64,000 nt of DNA from Paraburkholderia sp. BL21I4N1 (GCF_002973525.1 NZ_PVEN01000010.1:1-64000), one strand, 5' to 3'. Positions 25,424-34,380 are shown, numbered from the stretch's first letter. Translations and numbers: made by a program. The notes: generated by a model from the sequence alone, not told the origin.

Positions 25424-25446
25424 AAGCCGCCGCATGGCGGCTTTTT
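25424..25446 (+). terminator. rho-independent terminator after the LysR gene
   Basis: AGCCGCC-GCAT-GGCGGCT forms a 7-bp stem with a 4-base loop, followed by TTTTT. It isolates the LysR gene from the hut operon. Confidence 0.8.
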
Positions 25447-25474
25447 GTCCACTTGGCGACTCACATTTTGAGCG

Positions 25475-25484
25475 TGTATATACA
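25475..25484. promoter_or_regulatory. upstream HutC-type operator
   Basis: TGTATATACA, a perfect 10-bp palindrome with AAG following, matching the core of the site that overlaps the hut promoter. HutC repressors bind TGTA-N2-TACA-type dyads; here it may be an auxiliary site about 130 bp from the promoter. Confidence 0.55.
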
Positions 25485-25492
25485 AGTTTCAT

Positions 25493-25506
25493 GCGGTATA
25501 TACCGC
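25493..25506. promoter_or_regulatory. second upstream dyad GCGGTATATACCGC
   Basis: A perfect 14-bp palindrome sharing the TATATA core with the flanking operators but with GCGG/CCGC arms. It lies 19 bp centre-to-centre from the preceding site (about two helical turns), suggesting cooperative binding or a site for a related GntR dimer. Confidence 0.45.
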
Positions 25507-25611
25507 TGCTGCGCCAATCGGGCCGCCGCCCGACACCGCCGGCCTTCGCGGCGATATGCCGGACAGCTTGAGCCCTAATGGAAACCCCTAGGCCCGGGCG
25601 ATTAAAAACAA

Positions 25612-25625
25612 GTTGTATATACAAC
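25612..25625. promoter_or_regulatory. main HutC operator
   Basis: GTTGTATATACAAC, a perfect 14-bp palindrome. It covers the probable -35 region of the hutH promoter, the right place for repression by the HutC encoded inside the operon. Release would be by urocanate, as known for HutC of other proteobacteria. Confidence 0.65.
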
Positions 25626-25641
25626 ACCGTCCCGCTAGACT
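25613..25641 (+). promoter_or_regulatory. candidate hutH promoter
   Basis: TTGTAT (25613-25618) and TAGACT (25636-25641) with a 17-bp spacer are weak matches to the sigma-70 hexamers (3/6 and 4/6). The main operator lies over the -35 element. The ATG of hutH is 33 bp past the -10. Confidence 0.35.
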
Positions 25642-25650
25642 TGTCTCAAA

Positions 25651-25662
25651 TTGTATAGACAG
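25651..25662. promoter_or_regulatory. downstream HutC half-site
   Basis: TTGTATAGACAG keeps one good half (TTGTATA) and a degenerate second half of the hut operator. It lies between the promoter and the AGGAAC ribosome site, so binding could block transcript elongation or start. Confidence 0.35.
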
Positions 25663-25673
25663 GAACACACACC

Positions 25674-27197
25674 ATGATGATTCTGAAGCCCGGCTACCTG
25701 ACCCTCCCGCAACTGCGCCAGATCGCTCGCGAACACGTCGCGCTGCAACTCGATCCCGCCAGCCATGCCGCCATCGACGCCTGTGCGCAAGCCGTTGCCG
25801 ATATCGCCGCGAAAGGCGAGCCGGCCTACGGCATCAACACGGGTTTCGGGCGCCTCGCCAGCACGCATATTCCGCACGACCAGCTCGAACTGCTGCAGCG
25901 CAATCTGGTGCTGTCGCATGCGGTCGGTGTGGGTGAACCGATGTCGCGTCCGGTGGTGCGTCTGCTGATCGCGCTGAAGCTGTCGAGCCTCGGCCGCGGC
26001 CACTCGGGCATTCGTCGCGAAGTGATGGAGGCGCTGATCACGCTGTATAACGCCGACGTGCTGCCGGTGATTCCGGTCAAAGGCTCGGTCGGCGCATCGG
26101 GCGATCTCGCACCGCTCGCGCATATGTCGGCGGTGCTGCTCGGCGTCGGCGACGTGTTCGCCAAGGGCGAGCGCATGGCCGCCACCGACGGTCTCGCGCT
26201 GGTCGGTCTCAAGCCGCTCACGCTGCAAGCCAAGGAAGGCCTCGCGCTGCTGAACGGCACGCAGGCATCGACCGCGCTCGCGCTGTACAACATGTTCGCG
26301 ATCGAAGACCTGTACCGCACGGCGCTGGTGGCGGGTTCGTTGTCGGTGGACGCGGCGGCCGGTTCGGTCAAGCCGTTCGACGCACGCATTCACGAACTGC
26401 GCGGCCATCAAGGTCAGATCGACGCGGCCGCGGCTTACCGGTCGCTGCTCGACGGTTCGGCCATCAACGTGTCGCACGCCGATTGCGACAAGGTGCAGGA
26501 TCCGTACAGCCTGCGCTGCCAGCCGCAAGTCATGGGCGCCTGTCTCGACCAGATGCGCCACGCGGCCAACGTGCTGCTGCTCGAAGCCAACGCGGTGTCC
26601 GACAATCCGCTGATTTTTCCGGACACCGGCGAAGTGCTGTCGGGCGGTAACTTCCACGCCGAGCCGGTCGCATTCGCCGCTGACAACCTCGCGCTCGCCG
26701 CCGCCGAAATCGGCGCGCTCGCCGAACGCCGCATCGCGCTGCTGATCGACGCGACGCTGTCGGGTCTGCCGCCGTTCCTGGTGCGCGACGGTGGCGTGAA
26801 TTCGGGCTTCATGATCGCTCACGTGACGGCCGCTGCCTTGGCGTCGGAAAACAAGACGCTGGCGCATCCGGCGTCGGTGGATTCGCTGCCCACGTCGGCC
26901 AACCAGGAAGACCACGTGTCGATGGCGACGTTCGCCGCGCGCAAGCTCGGCGACATTGCCGAAAACACCGCGAACATCCTGTCGATCGAATTGCTTGCCG
27001 CCGCGCAAGGCGTCGATCTGCGCGCGCCGCACAAGACCAGCCCGAGCCTGCAGAAGGTGATGGACGTGGTGCGCAAGGACGTCGCGCATTACGAGCTCGA
27101 TCACTACTTCGCGCCGGATATCGAGGCCGTGACGAAGCTCGTGCAGAACGGCACGATCGCGAAGCTGAGCCCGTTCTCGTTCGTCTCGGAACAGTAA
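25674..27197 (+). CDS. hutH: histidine ammonia-lyase HutH
   Basis: 507 residues, the standard HutH length. Converts L-histidine to urocanate and ammonia, the first step of histidine catabolism. The self-made MIO cofactor triad Ala141-Ser142-Gly143 lies in GSVGASGDLAPL; INTGFGRLA near the N-terminus and the Gly/Asn-rich SDNPLIFPDTGEVLSGGNFH core are also typical. First gene of the operon, with its control region directly upstream. Cytoplasmic tetramer in characterised relatives. Start ATGATG at 25674, with AGGAAC before it. Confidence 0.95.
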   Translation: MMILKPGYLTLPQLRQIAREHVALQLDPASHAAIDACAQAVADIAAKGEPAYGINTGFGRLASTHIPHDQLELLQRNLVLSHAVGVGEPMSRPVVRLLIALKLSSLGRGHSGIRREVMEALITLYNADVLPVIPVKGSVGASGDLAPLAHMSAVLLGVGDVFAKGERMAATDGLALVGLKPLTLQAKEGLALLNGTQASTALALYNMFAIEDLYRTALVAGSLSVDAAAGSVKPFDARIHELRGHQGQIDAAAAYRSLLDGSAINVSHADCDKVQDPYSLRCQPQVMGACLDQMRHAANVLLLEANAVSDNPLIFPDTGEVLSGGNFHAEPVAFAADNLALAAAEIGALAERRIALLIDATLSGLPPFLVRDGGVNSGFMIAHVTAAALASENKTLAHPASVDSLPTSANQEDHVSMATFAARKLGDIAENTANILSIELLAAAQGVDLRAPHKTSPSLQKVMDVVRKDVAHYELDHYFAPDIEAVTKLVQNGTIAKLSPFSFVSEQ

Positions 27198-27242
27198 GTT
27201 TTAAACACGCATCCGACTCACGCATTCAAGCCGAGCACGTTA

Positions 27243-27938
27243 ATGAACGCACCCGCCTATCAGGGCATCAAGGACTTCATCCTCGCGCGCATTCACGCGG
27301 GCGAGTGGGCTGAAGGCGACCAGGTGCCGTCGGAAAACGAACTCGCGCGTGAGTTCAGCGTGGCGCGTATGACGGTGAACCGTGCGCTGCGCGAGTTGAC
27401 CTCGGAGCAGGTGCTCACGCGGGTGCAGGGTTCGGGCACCTTCGTGGCGCGGCCCAAGTACGAATCGACGCTGGTGGCGATCCGCAGTATTTCCGACGAG
27501 ATCGTCGCGCGCGGTCATCGCTATCAGGCGAAGGTGCTGCACATTGGCGCCAGCATCGCCGACGCCGCGCTCGCCGAAGAGATGCAGGTGAGCGCTGGCA
27601 GTCCGGTGTTTCATTCGCGCGTGCTGCATTTCGAAAACGACGAACCGGTGCAGCTCGAAGAACGCTGGGTCAATCCGGCAGTGGCGCCCGAATACGCGCT
27701 GCAGGACTTCACCAACACCACGCCGAACCAGTATCTCGTGCGGGTGGCGCCGCTGCAGCGCGTCGAGTACCGCATCGAGGCGCTGGCCGCCGACGCCGAC
27801 ACGCGCGAGCTATTGACCATGGACGAACTCGAACCGTGCCTCGTACTGCACCGGCGCACGTGGTCGCAAAGCCAGGTCGCGTCGATCGCGAATCTCTGGC
27901 ATCCGGGCAGCCGCTACCGCTTCACCGGACATTTCTGA
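27243..27938 (+). CDS. hutC: GntR-family histidine-utilization repressor HutC
   Basis: 231 residues. N-terminal GntR winged helix (about 8-75: PSENELAREFSVARMTVNRAL, LTRVQGSGTFVARP) and a C-terminal UTRA ligand domain (about 90-228) with LEERWVNPAVAPEY and HRRTWSQ, typical of HutC. It is expected to bind the palindromic TGTATATACA sites upstream of hutH and to respond to urocanate. Located inside the operon between hutH and hutU, giving autoregulation. Spacing: 46 bp after hutH. Confidence 0.93.
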   Translation: MNAPAYQGIKDFILARIHAGEWAEGDQVPSENELAREFSVARMTVNRALRELTSEQVLTRVQGSGTFVARPKYESTLVAIRSISDEIVARGHRYQAKVLHIGASIADAALAEEMQVSAGSPVFHSRVLHFENDEPVQLEERWVNPAVAPEYALQDFTNTTPNQYLVRVAPLQRVEYRIEALAADADTRELLTMDELEPCLVLHRRTWSQSQVASIANLWHPGSRYRFTGHF

Positions 27939-28004
27939 TTCACCGCTTTCCCGACTCCTTTTCCGAACCTCTCCCGACCATCTTCAAGCATTCCGAGGGC
28001 CATC

Positions 28005-29693
28005 ATGAACAACCCGAAGCACATCGACCCGCGTCTCGATCCCACCCGTACCATCCGCGCACCGCGCGGCGCGGAAAAGACCTGCAAGACCTGGATCGCG
28101 GAAGCCGCGTACCGGATGATCCAGAACAATCTGGATCCGGAAGTCGCCGAGCATCCGCATGCGCTGGTCGTATACGGCGGTATTGGCCGGGCCGCGCGCA
28201 ACTGGGATTGTTTCGATCAGATCCTCGCGTCGCTCAAAGACCTCGAAGAGAACGAAACACTGCTGATCCAGTCGGGCAAGCCGGTCGGCGTGTTCCGCAC
28301 GCATGCCGACGCGCCGCGCGTGCTGCTGGCGAATTCGAATCTGGTGCCGCATTGGGCGACGTGGGAACATTTCCACGAACTCGACCGTAAGGGCCTGATG
28401 ATGTACGGCCAGATGACGGCGGGCAGCTGGATCTACATCGGCAGCCAGGGGATCGTGCAGGGCACCTACGAGACCTTCTTCTCGGTGGCGAACCAGCATT
28501 TCAACGGCGACCCGAAAGGCCGCTGGATTCTGACCGGCGGTCTGGGCGGCATGGGCGGCGCGCAGCCGCTCGCGGCTACGATGGCGGGCTTCTCGATGAT
28601 CGCGGTGGAATGCGACGAGACGCGCATCGACTTCCGTCTGAAGACGCGCTACGTCGATAAAAAAGCGCAGACGCTCGACGAAGCGCTCGCCATGCTCGAC
28701 GAAGCGAAACAGGCCGGTAAGCCGGTGTCGATCGGTCTGGTGGGCAACGCGGTCGACGTCTTCGCCGAATGCGTGGCGCGCGGCATCACGCCGGATTGCG
28801 TGACCGATCAGACCAGCGCGCACGATCCGATTCACGGCTACCTGCCGCAAGGCTGGAGCGTGGAAGACTGGCGCGAACGCATGAAGACCGCGCCGGACAG
28901 CATCGTCACGCCGGCCAAGCAGTCCATGGCCAAGCAGGTGCAGGCCATGTTGACGCTGCAGGAACGCGGCGCGGCCACGCTCGATTACGGCAACAACATC
29001 CGCCAGATGGCGCTGGAAATGGGCGTCGAGAACGCGTTCGATTTCCCGGGCTTCGTGCCGGCGTATATCCGTCCGCTGTTCTGCGAAGGCAAGGGTCCGT
29101 TCCGCTGGGTCGCGCTGTCGGGCGATCCGGAAGATATCTACAAGACCGACGCGAAGGTCAAGGAACTGATCCCCGACGATCCGCATCTGCACAACTGGCT
29201 CGACATGGCGCGCGAACGGATCGCGTTCCAGGGTCTGCCGGCGCGGATCTGCTGGGTCGGTGTGAAGGATCGTTATCGTCTGGGTCAGGCGTTCAATGAA
29301 ATGGTCAGGAACGGCGAACTGAAAGCGCCGATCGTGATCGGCCGCGATCACCTCGACACCGGTTCGGTGGCGAGCCCGAATCGCGAAACCGAATCGATGA
29401 AAGACGGCTCCGACGCGGTCAGCGACTGGCCGTTGCTCAATGCGCTGTTGAACACGGCAGGCGGCGCGTCGTGGGTCTCGCTGCATCACGGCGGCGGTGT
29501 CGGCATGGGCTTCAGCCAGCACTCGGGCGTCGTGATCGTCGCGGACGGTACGGATGCCGCGAAGGAACGCCTCGGCCGCGTGCTGTTCAACGATCCGGCG
29601 ACCGGCGTGATGCGTCACGCGGATGCGGGTTATGAACTCGCGCAGGAAACCGCGCGCGAAGCGGGTTTGCATCTTCCGATGCTGGGCCGTTGA
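28005..29693 (+). CDS. hutU: urocanate hydratase HutU
   Basis: 562 residues, full length for urocanase. Catalyses addition of water to urocanate giving imidazolone propionate, using tightly bound NAD. Conserved stretches include GGIGRAARNW, the glycine-rich TGGLGGMGGAQPLAATMAG NAD-binding loop (about 177-195) and the GMGFSQHSGVVIVADGT region. Third enzyme gene in order; 66 bp after hutC. Confidence 0.95.
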   Translation: MNNPKHIDPRLDPTRTIRAPRGAEKTCKTWIAEAAYRMIQNNLDPEVAEHPHALVVYGGIGRAARNWDCFDQILASLKDLEENETLLIQSGKPVGVFRTHADAPRVLLANSNLVPHWATWEHFHELDRKGLMMYGQMTAGSWIYIGSQGIVQGTYETFFSVANQHFNGDPKGRWILTGGLGGMGGAQPLAATMAGFSMIAVECDETRIDFRLKTRYVDKKAQTLDEALAMLDEAKQAGKPVSIGLVGNAVDVFAECVARGITPDCVTDQTSAHDPIHGYLPQGWSVEDWRERMKTAPDSIVTPAKQSMAKQVQAMLTLQERGAATLDYGNNIRQMALEMGVENAFDFPGFVPAYIRPLFCEGKGPFRWVALSGDPEDIYKTDAKVKELIPDDPHLHNWLDMARERIAFQGLPARICWVGVKDRYRLGQAFNEMVRNGELKAPIVIGRDHLDTGSVASPNRETESMKDGSDAVSDWPLLNALLNTAGGASWVSLHHGGGVGMGFSQHSGVVIVADGTDAAKERLGRVLFNDPATGVMRHADAGYELAQETAREAGLHLPMLGR

Positions 29694-29695
29694 AC

Positions 29696-30343
29696 ATGGC
29701 CGACGTCGGCAGCCTGACCAACGTCACGCTGATTCGCGGCGCCGACCTCGTGGCGGCGCCGTGGAAGAACGGCGGCGGCGTCACGCGCGAAGTCGCGGCA
29801 GTGCCCGAGCAGGCGGGACTCGATAGTTTCGTGTGGCGCGTGAGCATTGCCGATGTGGCGCAAGCGGGACCGTTCTCGCGTTTCGCGGGCATCGATCGCA
29901 CGCTCGTGCTGTTGTCCGGCGCGGGCATGTTGCTCGATGAAATCGCCGGGCCGGAGCGTGTGGCGGCGGGCGAGGCTGCATCGGGCGGCGTCGTGAAGAC
30001 GCATGCGTTGACGCAGCCGCTCGACATCGCGCGCTTTGCCGGCGAGACGCCGATCGACGCGCGCCTCGTCGACGGCGCAACGCGCGACTTCAATCTGATG
30101 GTGCGACGTGGTGCGGCACGCGGCGAAGTCGACGTTTGGCGCGGCGCGACGCAACACGTTTTATCCGCCGACGTCGTGCTGTTGTACTGCGCCGACGGCG
30201 CCGTCGCGGTGAGTCTCGGCGACTGGGCCGCGCCGCCGCTCGCCACCGGCGACACGCTGCGCATCAACGCGCCGGACGCGCTGCACTGCGCGGTTCAAGG
30301 CACAGGCGCCTTGCTTGCAATCCGCCTCCACTACGAACGATGA
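29696..30343 (+). CDS. hutD: HutD family protein
   Basis: 215 residues. The HutD family has a cupin-like double-barrel fold and is always found in hut operons; it is thought to act as a governor of hut activity or to bind formylglutamate, but its biochemistry is not settled. Typical opening VTLIRGADLVAAPWKNGGG, with the PWKNGGGVTREV motif and SIADVAQAGPFSRFAGIDRT. The ATG at 29696 begins three bases after the hutU stop; a TTG a little earlier is less likely. Confidence 0.88.
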   Translation: MADVGSLTNVTLIRGADLVAAPWKNGGGVTREVAAVPEQAGLDSFVWRVSIADVAQAGPFSRFAGIDRTLVLLSGAGMLLDEIAGPERVAAGEAASGGVVKTHALTQPLDIARFAGETPIDARLVDGATRDFNLMVRRGAARGEVDVWRGATQHVLSADVVLLYCADGAVAVSLGDWAAPPLATGDTLRINAPDALHCAVQGTGALLAIRLHYER

Positions 30344-30428
30344 CGACGTTTCGCGGGTCCGCGCCGCCATATCGAGGCGCCCGCCCGCGAACCACCCCGG
30401 ACACGCAACGAGCTGCAACGAGCACGCG

Positions 30429-31649
30429 ATGACGCAAACCGTCTGGCATCACCTGAATCTGTGCCCGCAGGGCGATCCCCATCACACGCTGCCCGACGCC
30501 GCGATCGCCGTCGAAGACGGCCAGATCGTCTGGCTCGGCGCGGCGTCCGAACTCCCCACGCATTACGCCGGCTGGCCGCGCGAAGATCTGCACGGCGCCT
30601 GGGTCACGCCCGGTCTTGTCGATTGCCATACGCATCTGGTGTACGGCGGTCAGCGCGCGGATGAATTCGCGCAGCGGCTTGCGGGCGTCAGCTATGAAGA
30701 AATCGCGCGGCAGGGCGGCGGTATCGTCTCGACGGTGCGCGCCACGCGTGCCGCAGACGAAGCGTCGTTATTCGCGCAGTCGGCCGCACGGCTCGAACCG
30801 CTGCTCGCCGAAGGCGTGACGACGATCGAAATCAAATCCGGCTACGGCCTCGACCTCGCCAGCGAACGCAAGATGCTGCGCGTCGCGCGTCAGTTGGGCG
30901 AACGCTATCCGGTCACGGTCTATACGACGTTTCTCGGCGCGCACGCGTTGCCGCCCGAATTCGCGGGCCGCGCCGACGCGTACATCGACGAAGTCTGCAA
31001 CACGATGCTGCCCGCGCTCGCCGCTGAAGGTCTCGTCGACGCGGTCGATGTGTTCTGCGAGCGCATCGGGTTTTCGCTGGAGCAAAGCGAGCGCGTGTTC
31101 AACGCCGCGGAGCGTCACAGGCTGCCGGTGAAAATGCACGCCGAGCAGTTGTCGAACGGCGGCGGCACGGCGTTGGCCGCGCGTCATCGCGCGCTGTCCG
31201 CGGATCACCTCGAATTTCTCGATGAAGCGGGCGTGGCCGCCATGAAAGCGTCCGGCACGGTCGCCGTGTTACTGCCGGGCGCGTATTACTTCATCCGCGA
31301 GACGCAATTGCCGCCGCTGGAGTTGCTGCGGCGCTATCAGGTGCCCATCGCGATTTCGACCGACAGCAATCCGGGCACCTCGCCCACCACGTCGCTGCTG
31401 CTGATGATGAACATGGCGACCACGCTGTTCCGCATGACCGTGCCCGAAGTACTGCAAGGCGTGACCGCGCATGCGGCGCGCGCGCTGGGTAAAGCGGACA
31501 CGCACGGTTCGCTGGCGGTGGGACGCGCGGCGGATTTCGCGGTGTGGTCGGTCGACTCGCTGGCCGAACTGGCTTACTGGATTGGACGTCCGTTGTGCGC
31601 GCGAGTCGTGCGCGCGGGCGAGACGGTTTTCGCGCGTGAATTGAGTTAG
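30429..31649 (+). CDS. hutI: imidazolonepropionase HutI
   Basis: 406 residues, the usual length. Amidohydrolase-superfamily enzyme that opens the ring of imidazolone propionate to N-formimidoyl-L-glutamate. Metal ligands His67 and His69 in VDCHTHLVYGG, the KSGYGLD substrate region, a later HAEQLSNGGGT and the DSNPGTSPT motif near the C-terminus are all present. The ATG at 30429 is preferred over an upstream in-frame ATG at 30315, which overlaps the end of hutD and lacks family similarity. Confidence 0.94.
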   Translation: MTQTVWHHLNLCPQGDPHHTLPDAAIAVEDGQIVWLGAASELPTHYAGWPREDLHGAWVTPGLVDCHTHLVYGGQRADEFAQRLAGVSYEEIARQGGGIVSTVRATRAADEASLFAQSAARLEPLLAEGVTTIEIKSGYGLDLASERKMLRVARQLGERYPVTVYTTFLGAHALPPEFAGRADAYIDEVCNTMLPALAAEGLVDAVDVFCERIGFSLEQSERVFNAAERHRLPVKMHAEQLSNGGGTALAARHRALSADHLEFLDEAGVAAMKASGTVAVLLPGAYYFIRETQLPPLELLRRYQVPIAISTDSNPGTSPTTSLLLMMNMATTLFRMTVPEVLQGVTAHAARALGKADTHGSLAVGRAADFAVWSVDSLAELAYWIGRPLCARVVRAGETVFARELS

Positions 31650-31659
31650 GGCCTGAGAA

Positions 31660-33045
31660 ATGACACGACTAGATCAATCGCTGTTTGCCGAACACGCGTA
31701 TCTGCCGGATGGTTGGCGCCGCAACGTGTTGCTGGAGTGGGAGGCAAACGGCACGCTGACGGCGGTCACGCCGGATACCGCTGCCGTACCCGCGGGCGTG
31801 CGCAAAGCCGCCGGTCCGGTACTGCCCGGCATGCCGAACCTGCATTCGCACGCATTTCAGCGCGCGATGGCGGGCCTCACCGAATATCGCGCCAACGCGA
31901 CCGACAATTTCTGGAGCTGGCGCGACCTGATGTACCGCTTTGCCGCGCGCATCACACCGGAAGGCCTCGCGGCGGTCGCGCAATGGCTGTACATCGAAAT
32001 GCTGAAGGCGGGCTATACGTCGGTGTGCGAGTTCCACTACGTGCACCACGCGCAAGACGGTAGCCGCTACGCGAATCAGGCTGAACTCGCGCAACGCGTG
32101 GTGGATGCCGCATCGGCGAGCGGTATCGGGATGACGATGCTGCCGGTGCTGTATCAGTACAGCGGCTTCGGCTCGCGTGCGCCGCGCGACGATCAGCAGC
32201 GCTTCATCAATACGCCGGAGAGTCTGCTCGATCTGCTCGGCACGTTGCGCGCGGCGCGTCCCGAAAGCGCCGCGTTGCGCTATGGCGTGGCGCCGCATTC
32301 GTTGCGCGCGGTGTCGGCGGATTCGTTGCGTACGCTACTAGGCGGCATCGATCGAAATGCGCCGGTTCATATTCACATCGCCGAACAAACCGCCGAGGTC
32401 GACGCGTGCGTCGAAACCGAAGGCGCGCGTCCGGTGCAATGGCTGCTGGATCGCTTTGACGTCGACAGCCGCTGGTGCCTCGTGCACGCGACGCATGTCG
32501 ATGCGAACGAAACGCTGGCGCTCGCGAAAAGCGGGGCGGTCGCCGGTTTGTGCCTGACCACCGAGGCGAATCTCGGCGACGGCCTGTTCCCCGCTCAGGA
32601 ATATCTCGACGCGCACGGCCGTATCGGCATCGGCTCGGATAGCCATATCGGCGTCGACTGGCGCGCGGAATTGCGTCTGCTCGAATACGGGCAGCGTTTG
32701 ACGCGCCGGCAACGCAACGTGCTGGCGTCGGCGCAGGTCACGCATGTGGCGGACCGGCTGTTCGACGCCGCGCTCGATGGTGGCGCGCACGCCACGGGCC
32801 GCGCTGTCGGCGCGTTGCAGGCCGGCCGCCGCGCGGACTGGCTCGTGCTCGACGCGGATCACGCGAGCGTCGCCGAACATGCGCCGGGCGCGTGGCTGTC
32901 GGGCGTTGTATTCTGCGAGCATGGCGAGACGCCGGTGCGCGACGTCTACGCGGGCGGCGTTCAGGTGGTCGAGAACCGGCGGCATCGCGACGAAGCGGGC
33001 GCTTACGCGCGCTATCGCGTGGCGCTCGCCGATCTGCTCAAATGA
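31660..33045 (+). CDS. hutF: formimidoylglutamate deiminase HutF
   Basis: 461 residues. Amidohydrolase-superfamily enzyme releasing ammonia from N-formimidoyl-L-glutamate to give N-formyl-L-glutamate, the step that distinguishes the five-enzyme hut branch. Zinc ligands His62 and His64 lie in PNLHSHAFQRAM; downstream HIHIAEQTAEVD, LVHATHVD and GIGSDSHIGVDW supply further metal and catalytic residues. Begins 10 bp after hutI, co-translated spacing. Confidence 0.94.
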   Translation: MTRLDQSLFAEHAYLPDGWRRNVLLEWEANGTLTAVTPDTAAVPAGVRKAAGPVLPGMPNLHSHAFQRAMAGLTEYRANATDNFWSWRDLMYRFAARITPEGLAAVAQWLYIEMLKAGYTSVCEFHYVHHAQDGSRYANQAELAQRVVDAASASGIGMTMLPVLYQYSGFGSRAPRDDQQRFINTPESLLDLLGTLRAARPESAALRYGVAPHSLRAVSADSLRTLLGGIDRNAPVHIHIAEQTAEVDACVETEGARPVQWLLDRFDVDSRWCLVHATHVDANETLALAKSGAVAGLCLTTEANLGDGLFPAQEYLDAHGRIGIGSDSHIGVDWRAELRLLEYGQRLTRRQRNVLASAQVTHVADRLFDAALDGGAHATGRAVGALQAGRRADWLVLDADHASVAEHAPGAWLSGVVFCEHGETPVRDVYAGGVQVVENRRHRDEAGAYARYRVALADLLK

Positions 33046-33126
33046 CCAGCCGGGTCGGGCGCTCTGTTCAGGTCGCCCGGCCGACGCAACGACGCGATTC
33101 ATCAATCTCATCGATTCCGGACTGAT

Positions 33127-33939
33127 ATGACTGCATTGAACACTCCGCCGGTTGTCTCGCTGCATCGGGGCAACTTGCCTTTGTTGATTTCGATCCCGCA
33201 CATGGGCACGCAAATCCCGGCCGATATCGCCGCGACGATGACACCAGTCGCGCAACGCACCGACGATTGCGACTGGCATCTGGACCGTCTGTATGCGTTC
33301 GCGAAGCGCATGGGCGCGTCGATTCTTGCGCCGACTTACGCGCGCTACGTGATCGACCTGAACCGTCCGCCCGACGGCGCGAACCTGTACCCGGGCCAGG
33401 ACACCACGGGCCTGCTGCCCGTCGATACGTTCGACAAGGAGCCCTTGTACCTCGACGGTCATCTACCCACCGACGCCGAAATCGTCCGTCGTCGCGACGC
33501 GTACTGGCAGCCGTATCACGACGCACTCACGCACGAACTGGCCGCGCTGAAAGCCGAGCACGGCAAGGTGCTGCTGTGGGAAGCGCATTCGATCCGCTCG
33601 CACGTGCCGCGCTTTTTCGAAGGCCGCTTGCCGGACTTCAATTTCGGGTCGTCGGACGGCGCGAGCGCGGTGGCGGGATTGGCCGAGGAACTGGCTGCCG
33701 TGGTCGAGCGGCACGGCGGCTATACGGCGATTGCGAATGGACGCTTCAAGGGCGGCTACATCACGCGTCAGTACGGGCAGCCGTCGCAAGGCGTGCATGC
33801 CGTGCAGCTCGAGCTGTCGCAGATCACGTATATGGAAGAGCAAATGCCGTACGCGTATGACGAAACGCTTGCCACGAAGATCGAGCCCTTGCTCGAAGCA
33901 CTCGTGACGACCGCGCTGGACCACGTCAAGGCGGCGTGA
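33127..33939 (+). CDS. hutG: N-formylglutamate deformylase HutG
   Basis: 270 residues. Zn-dependent amidohydrolase giving L-glutamate and formate, the last step of the pathway begun by HutH. The N-terminal motif LISIPHMGTQIP, the segment TDCDW-like (RTDDCDWHL), and LWEAHSIRSHVPRFFEGRLPD (quoted part only) are typical. Last gene of the operon. A weak hairpin without a T run follows at 34062-34087. With HutF it makes the five-step branch complete inside the window, without a dedicated histidine transporter. Confidence 0.93.
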   Translation: MTALNTPPVVSLHRGNLPLLISIPHMGTQIPADIAATMTPVAQRTDDCDWHLDRLYAFAKRMGASILAPTYARYVIDLNRPPDGANLYPGQDTTGLLPVDTFDKEPLYLDGHLPTDAEIVRRRDAYWQPYHDALTHELAALKAEHGKVLLWEAHSIRSHVPRFFEGRLPDFNFGSSDGASAVAGLAEELAAVVERHGGYTAIANGRFKGGYITRQYGQPSQGVHAVQLELSQITYMEEQMPYAYDETLATKIEPLLEALVTTALDHVKAA

Positions 33940-34061
33940 CACCCGGCGCGACACGCTCGTCGCGCCGACGATTCAAACATTTCTTCCTTTTCCACGCGGC
34001 TCATGACGTGACGTATTGCGTCGCCGTCATGTCCGCGTCGGCTCGCACCTCGAAGGTGTAA

Positions 34062-34087
34062 CAGCATGTGTCCGTGATTGCATGCTG
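34062..34087 (+). terminator. candidate hairpin ending the hut operon
   Basis: CAGCATG (34062-34068) pairs with CATGCTG (34081-34087) round a 12-base loop, followed by CCGTTTT. The stem is modest and the T run short, so termination is uncertain. Confidence 0.3.
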
Positions 34088-34177
34088 CCGTTTTCGCGCA
34101 GAACGTATAGGGCGTCGCCGATGGCGCGTCGCGGCTGTGTCCGTGCTGATTCCCCGCTGTCACCGATTGCTCGGCAT

Positions 34178-34204
34178 AAAAAAGCCCCGCTCGTGACGGG
34201 GCTT
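34178..34204 (-). terminator. rho-independent terminator of the small histidine-rich gene
   Basis: AAGCCCCG and CGGGGCTT form an 8-bp stem with a 7-base loop; on the minus strand it is followed by six T. It lies about 40 bp past the stop at 34243 and confirms that the short minus-strand frame upstream is a transcribed gene. Confidence 0.8.
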
Positions 34205-34242
34205 CATCGATGCACGTGCGCCGCCGGGGCGCCGGACGCCTG

Positions 34243-34380
34243 TTAGTGGCAACGTTTTTCCCAATGATGATGGACGCGTACCTTGTGGCAGACCGGGTGA
34301 TGGTGGTCGTAAGCCTGTGCGGGAGCGATCGCGCTCAAAGCTGCGACAGCGGCGGCAACGGAGAGGACAAATTTCTTCAT
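34243..34380 (-). CDS. 45-residue exported histidine-rich protein
   Basis: Missed by a length cut-off of 60 codons, but well supported: ribosome site AAGGA 7 bp before the ATG, a cleavable signal peptide (MKKFVLSVAAAVAALSAIAP then AQA), a mature peptide of about 22 residues, and a terminator after the stop. The mature part is DHHHPVCHKV followed by RVHHHWEKRCH: two His triplets, eight His in all and two Cys. It resembles a small family known in Burkholderia as HHHH-motif proteins (from memory). A periplasmic metal-binding role is plausible but unproven. Confidence 0.8.
   Translation of the reverse strand: MKKFVLSVAAAVAALSAIAPAQAYDHHHPVCHKVRVHHHWEKRCH

Larger units (their letters stand above)
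25349..25673. promoter_or_regulatory. hut control region
   Basis: 325 bp without a gene. It holds, in order, the LysR terminator (25424-25446), a 5'-side TGTATATACA site, GCGGTATATACCGC, the GTTGTATATACAAC site overlapping the likely hutH promoter, and a half-site just before the hutH ribosome site. AT-rich islands mark these sites against the GC-rich background. Confidence 0.7.
33940..34242. other. intergenic region between hutG and the histidine-rich gene
   Basis: 303 bp, convergent to both flanking genes. No further gene seen. It contains the candidate hut end hairpin (34062-34087) and the terminator of the minus-strand gene (34178-34204). Confidence 0.5.
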
